This document shows, one piece after another, positions 14,465-19,634 of a stretch of DNA of 19,634 nt (its first letter is position 1; each line of letters opens with the position of its first letter). A model generated the notes under the pieces. That model was not told the DNA's origin. It did not search any database and was given only the letters and a program-made list of their open reading frames with translations. The translations under genes and the position numbers were made by a program. The DNA comes from CAYTID01 sp964437735. GTDB lineage: Bacteria; Bacteroidota; Ignavibacteria; UBA10030; BY39. The stretch spans positions 1-19,634 of the forward strand of contig CAYTID010000042.1 in the NCBI GenBank assembly GCA_964437735.1, in the 5' to 3' direction.

Positions 14465-15667
14465 ATGATAAAGAAAAATTTTATAATATTTTCGATAATT
14501 CTTGTAACAGGCGCCGTGAGTATTTCCATGCTGAATTTTGATTCTTATAATTGGCAGGAAGAGGACAGGTCGGGGGAAATAAAATTTTCGCATAAATTCC
14601 ATCTCGAGCAAGGAATAGAATGCACCGATTGTCATACCGGGGCAGCGAATAGCCAATTATCTTCCGATAAATTGTTTGGCGATCATTCATCCTGTCAATC
14701 ATGTCATGAAGAGCAGTTAAACGAAAATTGTGAATTCTGTCACCAAAAAGCGGGTGAATATAAAGCTTTTAAAAATCCTAAGCGCGAACTGATATTCCCT
14801 CATAAAAAACATGTTGAACTCAGCAATGTGGACTGCGAAACTTGCCATAAAAATTTAAGGGATGTCGATTACGGGTCATCCAAAAATCTTCCAACGATGA
14901 CTACTTGTAACGAATGCCACGACAATTCAAAAGCATCGAGCCAGTGTGAAATCTGCCATACTAATTTTACCTCTCTTATTCCGGATAACCACAGAAATGT
15001 TTTATTTGCTCAAGATCATAAAAACTTGGTGCGTGTAGGATTAATGGATGTTAATTGTTCATCGTGCCACGAAGAAATTTTCTGTCAACAATGTCATGAC
15101 GGGGCAAGTTTAAGACAATTCGGTGAAAAGGGACTAATGTCCGATCCGATGCCGAGGTCAACAAGACGCACATCCCCTAAATTACTAACGTTACAAATGG
15201 TTCATGATATGAACTATAGATTTACACACAGTATCGATGCGAAAGCTAAATCGAAAGATTGTTATTCCTGTCATGAAAAAGAATCTTTTTGCTCGTCGTG
15301 TCATATGGCCGGGGGAAATGTTACACAAAGTAAATTTAAACCAAAATCACATGACAACATAGGTTTTACAACTTACGGTGTTGGTTCGGGGGGCGGCTTG
15401 CACGCCGAATACTCAAGACGTGATATTGAAAGCTGTATGGCTTGTCACGACGTTGTCGGAGCTGATGCTACATGCGTAAAATGCCATTTCGATCACGACG
15501 GAATAAAAGGTACTAATCCAAAAACACATAGTCCTGGTTACTTGAGAGGTGAAAAGGGAATCTGGCACGATACTGACGGTGCGACTTGCTATATTTGTCA
15601 TACTCATCCGAATGCAAGAGTTAGCGGCAATCCAAAGGGTGGTTTTTGTAATTACTGTCACATTTAA
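14465..15667 (+). CDS. Tetradecaheme cytochrome c, periplasmic side of the outer-membrane conduit
   Basis: A protein of 400 residues with an uncleaved-anchor or signal-like N terminus (MIKKNFIIFSIILVTGAVS). Fourteen CXXCH motifs start at residues 53, 77, 89, 124, 148, 161, 198, 207, 266, 276, 324, 337, 375 and 395, giving one heme per about 29 residues. Repeated FSHKFH and FPHKKH stretches before hemes are typical of cytochrome c7/c3-type units and supply distal histidine ligands. The density and length fit an extended heme wire like MtrA, though with more hemes and no obvious sequence kinship that I can confirm. The ribosome site is AAAGGAA, six bases upstream. It lies between the barrel and the lipoprotein cytochrome, the position expected for the inserted wire. 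Confidence 0.9.
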   Translation: MIKKNFIIFSIILVTGAVSISMLNFDSYNWQEEDRSGEIKFSHKFHLEQGIECTDCHTGAANSQLSSDKLFGDHSSCQSCHEEQLNENCEFCHQKAGEYKAFKNPKRELIFPHKKHVELSNVDCETCHKNLRDVDYGSSKNLPTMTTCNECHDNSKASSQCEICHTNFTSLIPDNHRNVLFAQDHKNLVRVGLMDVNCSSCHEEIFCQQCHDGASLRQFGEKGLMSDPMPRSTRRTSPKLLTLQMVHDMNYRFTHSIDAKAKSKDCYSCHEKESFCSSCHMAGGNVTQSKFKPKSHDNIGFTTYGVGSGGGLHAEYSRRDIESCMACHDVVGADATCVKCHFDHDGIKGTNPKTHSPGYLRGEKGIWHDTDGATCYICHTHPNARVSGNPKGGFCNYCHI

Positions 15668-15681
15668 AAGAGCAGGTGAAT

Positions 15682-16899
15682 ATGAAAACAAAATATTTTA
15701 TATCGACAACAATATTATTTTTAATAATCATATGGGGATGTTCCGATCTACAAAAAGAATTACCTGACCCGACTTCTCCTCTCACCATTCATGCAGATAA
15801 TTGGAATAATATTAATTCGGAAAATTTCCATGGAAAATATCTCAAAGCAAAAAAATATAATATTGATGAATGTAATCAATGCCATGGTGGTAACTTTGAG
15901 GGAGGAACTAGTAAATCTTCCTGTTATACATGTCATAATTCCTACCCGCACAAACCCGGCTGGCTTGCCAAAACAAATCCAAATTACCATGGCTTAAAGT
16001 TGAAATCATATAATTGGGATTTAAATAGCTGCAAATCATGCCACGGAAATGATTTTAATGGAGGAACGAGTGGTGTTGGATGTTTCCAATGCCATAACAG
16101 CTATCCTCACTCTTCGGGGTGGAATCAAACAACCAATGCAGAATTTCACGGTAAATATTTACACACAAAAAACTGGGATTTATTTTCGTGTCAAGGTTGT
16201 CACGGTTCTTCATATGACGGGGGTGTTGTTACAAATAAAAGTTGTATGACAGCTCAATGTCATGTCGATGCAAATCAAATTAAAAAATCACCTGAGGCAT
16301 GTAATACTTGTCACGGCATGTTTAAAGGTGTGGCTACTGTTGTGAAAACCTGGGCGCCGCCTCGTGGAATCTTAGGCGATACTTCAACTACGTCTCGGTC
16401 AGTTGGAGCTCACCAAGCACATCTTGTCGCCGGAAAATTAGGTAAGCCATTGAAATGCGCCGAATGCCATCAAGTTCCTGCCCAAACATTTGTTAACGGA
16501 CATTTAGATACAAACCTACCTGCCGAGGTAGCAATGAAAGATACATTGGCTAGGATAGTTACCGGAAATGGATCGATTATTCCAAATCCTTTGTATTCGT
16601 TTAGCGAAGGAAGCTGCAGTAATACATATTGTCATGGATATTTTAAAAATGGTAACCAAAGTTTTAAACCAAATTGGACTGATCTTACAGGAAATCAAAT
16701 AAAATGCGGAACCTGTCATGGTGATGTAAATAAACCAACATTAGCCGAAAGAGCATTACCACGCGGTACCCATATTCAATCTGTAGCAATACCTTGTAGC
16801 TATTGTCATTACGAGACAGTAGATGCGAATTTAAATATAATAAACAAAGCAAAACATGTTAACGGAAAAGTTGACTTAAAGAATCCACCAAAAAAGTAA
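15682..16899 (+). CDS. Outer-membrane lipoprotein multiheme cytochrome (about 11 hemes, CX4CH type)
   Basis: A protein of 405 residues. The ATG at 15682 follows AGG at five bases; GTG 15676 is an alternative. A hydrophobic signal ends in the lipobox IWGC with Cys20, so it should be lipid-anchored. Nine CXXCH motifs (CNQCH, CYTCH, CKSCH, CFQCH, CQGCH, CNTCH, CAECH, CGTCH, CSYCH) and two CX4CH motifs (CMTAQCH, CSNTYCH) are present. The pair CSNTYCH ... CGTCH matches the Geobacter 'CxxxxCH...CXXCH' family pattern, known in multiheme cytochromes of Geobacter. The N-terminal half is three tandem 53-residue units. As last of the porin/14-heme/lipoprotein set it is the best candidate for the surface-exposed terminal reductase or oxidase of an extracellular electron transfer conduit. 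Surface exposure is inferred and not seen. Confidence 0.88.
   Translation: MKTKYFISTTILFLIIIWGCSDLQKELPDPTSPLTIHADNWNNINSENFHGKYLKAKKYNIDECNQCHGGNFEGGTSKSSCYTCHNSYPHKPGWLAKTNPNYHGLKLKSYNWDLNSCKSCHGNDFNGGTSGVGCFQCHNSYPHSSGWNQTTNAEFHGKYLHTKNWDLFSCQGCHGSSYDGGVVTNKSCMTAQCHVDANQIKKSPEACNTCHGMFKGVATVVKTWAPPRGILGDTSTTSRSVGAHQAHLVAGKLGKPLKCAECHQVPAQTFVNGHLDTNLPAEVAMKDTLARIVTGNGSIIPNPLYSFSEGSCSNTYCHGYFKNGNQSFKPNWTDLTGNQIKCGTCHGDVNKPTLAERALPRGTHIQSVAIPCSYCHYETVDANLNIINKAKHVNGKVDLKNPPKK
15826..16281 (+). repeat. Three tandem 159-base coding repeats in the lipoprotein cytochrome
   Basis: Units begin at 15826, 15985 and 16144 with FHGKYL, YHGLKL and FHGKYL, so the period is exactly 159 bases (53 residues). 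Each unit carries two heme motifs, a GG(T/V) turn and, in the first two, HNSYPH after the second heme. In the third unit the second CXXCH is replaced by CMTAQCH and the HNSYPH segment is lost. Confidence 0.85.
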
Positions 16900-16908
16900 A
16901 GGATAAAG

Positions 16909-17778
16909 ATGTTCAGGATCGCTGAAAAAGAAAAACTTTCTGAAACGATTACAAAACTAGTAATTGAAGCCCCGCTAATTGCAAAGAAACGCAAAGCGGG
17001 TAATTTCGTTATGATAAGAGTGAAGGTAGATGGAGAAAGAATTCCCATCACCATCGCAGATTCAGATATCGACAAAGGAACTGTCACAATAATAGTTCAA
17101 GCCATCGGCAAGACAACAAAAATGTTATGTGCGCATGAAGCAGGAGAATATATTCTCGATTTTGTCGGACCTTTAGGTGAGCCAACACCGATAGAAAATT
17201 TCGGCCGAGTTGTTTGTATCGGTGGTGGAGTGGGTACTGCTGAAGTTTATCCCATCGCAAAAGCGTTACAGGATGCGGGCAACGAAGTGATCGGAATAAT
17301 TGGCGCCCGTAGCAAAGATTTAATTATACTTGAAAAAGAAATGGGTGAAGTCTGTAATAAACTTTACGTCACAACTGATGATGGATCTTACGAACGTAAA
17401 GGTTTTGTTTCCGACCAGCTTCAGGAAATTATCAATAGTGGTTCAAAAATAGATGGTGTTTATGCAATCGGTCCGATCCCGATGATGAAAGTTTGTGCCG
17501 ATGTAACGCGCCCTCATGGAATTAAAACTTATGTTAGTCTTAATCCGATTATGATTGACGGAACGGGCATGTGTGGAGGTTGCCGGGTGAATATTGGCGG
17601 AAAAATGAAGTTTGCATGCGTTGACGGCCCTGAATTTAATGCCCATGAAGTCGATTTTGATGAATTGATTATGCGAAATAAAACCTATGCTGATTTGGAA
17701 AAAATGGTTGACGAGAAATACGAAAATCATCAGTGCAAATTAGCTGAAGCTGTGGATACGAAGGAGGTTTTGAAATAA
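16909..17778 (+). CDS. nfnA: NAD-dependent ferredoxin:NADP+ oxidoreductase, small subunit
   Basis: A cytoplasmic flavoprotein of 289 residues. It has a ferredoxin-reductase-like FAD domain (about 1-95), an NAD-binding domain with VVCIGGGVGTAEVYPIAKAL (about 101-120) and a C-terminal [2Fe-2S] site with the cysteines of GTGMCGGCRV and FACVDG. This order is that of NfnA, also called SudB or the ferredoxin-NADP reductase alpha subunit. With NfnB it couples NADH and reduced ferredoxin oxidation to NADP+ reduction by flavin-based bifurcation, or the reverse. AAAGGAT precedes the ATG. Its stop overlaps the start of nfnB (TAATG), and it begins nine bases after the lipoprotein cytochrome, so it may belong to that transcript. 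Confidence 0.9.
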   Translation: MFRIAEKEKLSETITKLVIEAPLIAKKRKAGNFVMIRVKVDGERIPITIADSDIDKGTVTIIVQAIGKTTKMLCAHEAGEYILDFVGPLGEPTPIENFGRVVCIGGGVGTAEVYPIAKALQDAGNEVIGIIGARSKDLIILEKEMGEVCNKLYVTTDDGSYERKGFVSDQLQEIINSGSKIDGVYAIGPIPMMKVCADVTRPHGIKTYVSLNPIMIDGTGMCGGCRVNIGGKMKFACVDGPEFNAHEVDFDELIMRNKTYADLEKMVDEKYENHQCKLAEAVDTKEVLK

Positions 17779-19223
17779 TGTCAGTTAATGAGTTAAAACC
17801 ATCTGAAAGAATGAAAATAAAAAGGCAGCATCCAATCGAACAATCTGCAGAAGATCGAAACAAAAATTTTAATGAAGTTTCCTTCGGTTTTTCGGAGGAG
17901 CGTGCTTTAATGGAAGCGAAACGATGTTTAGACTGTAAAAACCCTGTGTGTATTGAAGGATGCCCTGTAAGAATAGATATTCCGGGCTTTATAAATTTAA
18001 TTCTTGAAAAAGATTACATCGGTGCGGTCAATAAAATACGGGAAGCCAATTATTTACCGGCAATGTGCGGCAGAGTTTGTCCTCAGGAAGAACAATGCGA
18101 AATCGTTTGTCTGCTGGGGAAAAAACATGAACCTGTTGCAATCGGGAAACTGGAACGCTTTGTTGCTGATTATGAAATGCAGAATAACTTATATAAGCCA
18201 CCTGTAATCAATAATAAAATTTCTAAGAAAATCGCTGTTGTAGGATCGGGCCCGGCCGGTTTGACAGTTGCAGCTGAACTTGCGAAGTTCGGATATAAAG
18301 TTACATTATTCGAAGCTTTGCATGCCCTTGGTGGAGTACTCAGATACGGTATTCCTGAATTTAGGCTACCCAAAGCAATTCTTGATGAAGAATTAAAACG
18401 AATTGAGGATTTAGGCGTTGAGGTTGTAACGAATTTTGTTGTTGGACGTACAGCCACACTTGATGAATTAATTGATGAGATGGGTTATGAAGCCGTGTTT
18501 CTGGGAACGGGTGCGGGTACACCCACATTTATGGGAATTCCAGGTGAAAATCTTAGCGGTGTATTTTCGGCGAATGAATTTCTTACACGTGTAAATTTTA
18601 TGAGAGCATACGCATTCCCGGATGCCGATACTCCGATAAAAATGGGTAAACAAATTGCTGTAATAGGAGGTGGAAATACAGCGATGGATGCTGTCCGAAC
18701 AGCTAAACGTTTGGGAGCGGAGAAGGCATATCTTGTTTACCGGCGGTCGCGAAAAGAAATGCCTGCACGGGCAGAAGAAATAGTTCACGCCGAGGAAGAA
18801 GGAATCGAATTATTGTTATTGACAAATCCAATAAAAATTTTAGGCGATGATAATAATTGGGTAAAGGGACTTGAATGCCAACGGATGGAACTCGGTGAAC
18901 CGGATGAGTCCGGAAGAAGAAAACCTGTACCTGTCGAAGGTTCTGAATTTATACTGGATGTACAAACTGTAATTGAAGCAATTGGTCAAAAGCCCAATCC
19001 GATTATTCAGGCAACAACGCCCGGTTTAGAAGTAACGAAGAAGGGGACCGTTTTAGTTGATGAAATTATGACAACAACTCGACCAAACGTGTTCGCAGGT
19101 GGAGATCTTATTCACGGCGGTGCAACTGTAATTCTTGCAATGCACGATGGAAAAATCGCTGCAGAAGCGATACATAAGTACCTTCAAGAAGTTGATAAAG
19201 AAAAAGTTGTAGAAATGAAATAA
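17778..19223 (+). CDS. nfnB: NAD-dependent ferredoxin:NADP+ oxidoreductase, large subunit (GltD/GltA-like)
   Basis: A protein of 481 residues, typical of NfnB and of glutamate synthase small-subunit relatives. The N-terminal domain binds two Fe-S clusters: Cys50, 53, 58, 62 (CLDCKNPVCIEGCP) and Cys97, 101, 107, 111 (CGRVCPQEEQC..C). An FAD site GSGPAGL (156-162) follows, then an NADP(H) site IAVIGGGNTAMDAVRTAKR and a closing flavin motif GGDLIHGGATVILAM. Homologs act as NADPH-dependent glutamate synthase subunit or as NfnB. Linkage to nfnA with a one-base overlap supports NfnB. It is the bifurcating-FAD subunit and uses ferredoxin and NADPH. No unusual features are seen. Confidence 0.92.
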   Translation: MSVNELKPSERMKIKRQHPIEQSAEDRNKNFNEVSFGFSEERALMEAKRCLDCKNPVCIEGCPVRIDIPGFINLILEKDYIGAVNKIREANYLPAMCGRVCPQEEQCEIVCLLGKKHEPVAIGKLERFVADYEMQNNLYKPPVINNKISKKIAVVGSGPAGLTVAAELAKFGYKVTLFEALHALGGVLRYGIPEFRLPKAILDEELKRIEDLGVEVVTNFVVGRTATLDELIDEMGYEAVFLGTGAGTPTFMGIPGENLSGVFSANEFLTRVNFMRAYAFPDADTPIKMGKQIAVIGGGNTAMDAVRTAKRLGAEKAYLVYRRSRKEMPARAEEIVHAEEEGIELLLLTNPIKILGDDNNWVKGLECQRMELGEPDESGRRKPVPVEGSEFILDVQTVIEAIGQKPNPIIQATTPGLEVTKKGTVLVDEIMTTTRPNVFAGGDLIHGGATVILAMHDGKIAAEAIHKYLQEVDKEKVVEMK

Positions 19224-19293
19224 ATCTATAGCTGGGTCTACGATTTTGCCGCAAACGAAGATTAGGGTTTGAATACTAGAATTAAATAAAATT

Positions 19294-19634
19294 ATGATGG
19301 CAATCGATGTTAGTAAAAAATTAGGAAGCTATGAATACTCTGAGTTCAACCTTCTTTTTCCGAGAGTAAAAAAACTGTCTTGATGCTATTAGAACCCCTA
19401 ATGGTCATGTAATACCACGCTATATCAACGAATTTTGGACTGCAAAGCAAAGGCAAGCGAATTCGATCCACGAAATTTCCTACAGAGCCTCTTTTAAACC
19501 GCAATTACCAAGATTTTTTATTGAATGGTTGACAAAACCTGGAGATATTGTATTTGATCAATGGAAGCAGGCGAAGTGCATAATGGTAAAATGCGATATA
19601 ATGAATATGTTGTCCATTTAAAATTATATAAAAA
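19294..19634 (+). pseudogene. Degraded DNA methyltransferase gene, three frame fragments, runs off the window
   Basis: Three pieces can be read. A 29-codon frame from ATG 19294 ends at TGA 19381. A second frame, open from about 19370 to the stop at 19622, reads RTPNGHVIPRYINEFWTAKQ, then IHEISYRASFKPQLPRFFIE and LTKPGDIVFD, which I recognise as part of a DNA (N4/N6) methyltransferase. The FDPF(M/A)GxGT catalytic SAM motif that should follow VFD is missing. A third frame from 19561 (MEAGEVHNGKMRYNEYVVHL) looks like the end of such a protein and continues past the window. So there is a frameshift next to an A-run near 19368-19374 and an internal deletion near 19555. The stretch 19224-19293 shows no feature. 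Confidence 0.6.

Noticed and set aside
1..19634. CRISPR arrays, tRNA or rRNA genes, intact insertion sequences
   Set aside because: None seen on reading through the sequence; repeats found are protein-coding or regulatory dyads.

Overview
The window is AT-rich, uses a standard bacterial code and has every gene on the + strand. It is dominated by multiheme c-type cytochromes, and I count 47 c-heme motifs in five cytochromes plus two more in a sensor kinase. Together with an archaemetzincin, an NfnAB pair, HybA/HybB-like subunits and a Rieske/cytochrome b pair, this suggests an anaerobic or facultative Gram-negative respirer, possibly of the Ignavibacteria/Chlorobi/Bacteroidota side of the FCB group. 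The taxonomic guess rests on general gene style and is not proven by any marker gene here. A run of 10 Ns marks a scaffold gap, so this is a draft or metagenome assembly.

Layout. (1) 1-890: a terminator from an upstream unit, then a monocistronic tetraheme cytochrome closed by a strong terminator. (2) 891-4693: two palindromic elements and a sigma-54-like promoter precede a GcvH-like membrane-anchored protein, a four-cluster ferredoxin (HybA/HmcB type), an NrfD/HybB quinone-interacting membrane protein, and a second Cys-rich GcvH-like protein. Neither GcvH-like protein has the lipoyl lysine where it is expected. (3) 4775-8267: a membrane histidine kinase with c-heme motifs in its periplasmic sensor domain, an NtrC-family sigma-54 activator overlapping it by 8 bases, and an archaemetzincin 3 bases further on. 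(4) 8319-12838: a bc-type quinol oxidase module made of a membrane 7-heme cytochrome, a Tat-targeted Rieske protein, a fused full-length cytochrome b (with the N gap) and an 11-heme cytochrome with a C-terminal anchor. (5) 13164-16899: an outer-membrane beta-barrel candidate, a 14-heme cytochrome and an 11-heme lipoprotein cytochrome, which together look like a porin-cytochrome conduit. (6) 16909-19223: nfnA and nfnB, the electron-bifurcating ferredoxin:NADP+ oxidoreductase. (7) 19224-19634: remains of a DNA methyltransferase gene, broken into three reading-frame pieces.

How it may work together (inference). NfnAB balances NAD(P)H and ferredoxin in the cytoplasm. The NrfD/ferredoxin module and the Rieske/b module exchange electrons between the menaquinone pool and periplasmic multiheme cytochromes. 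The porin, 14-heme and lipoprotein 11-heme set would carry electrons across the outer membrane to or from an extracellular acceptor or donor. The heme-bearing kinase could read periplasmic redox state and, through the sigma-54 activator, switch on the NrfD/GcvH-like operon, whose upstream DNA has dyad elements and a sigma-54-like promoter in the right order. The least described part is the association of the lipoyl-less GcvH-like paralogs with the NrfD module and the heme-sensing two-component system.
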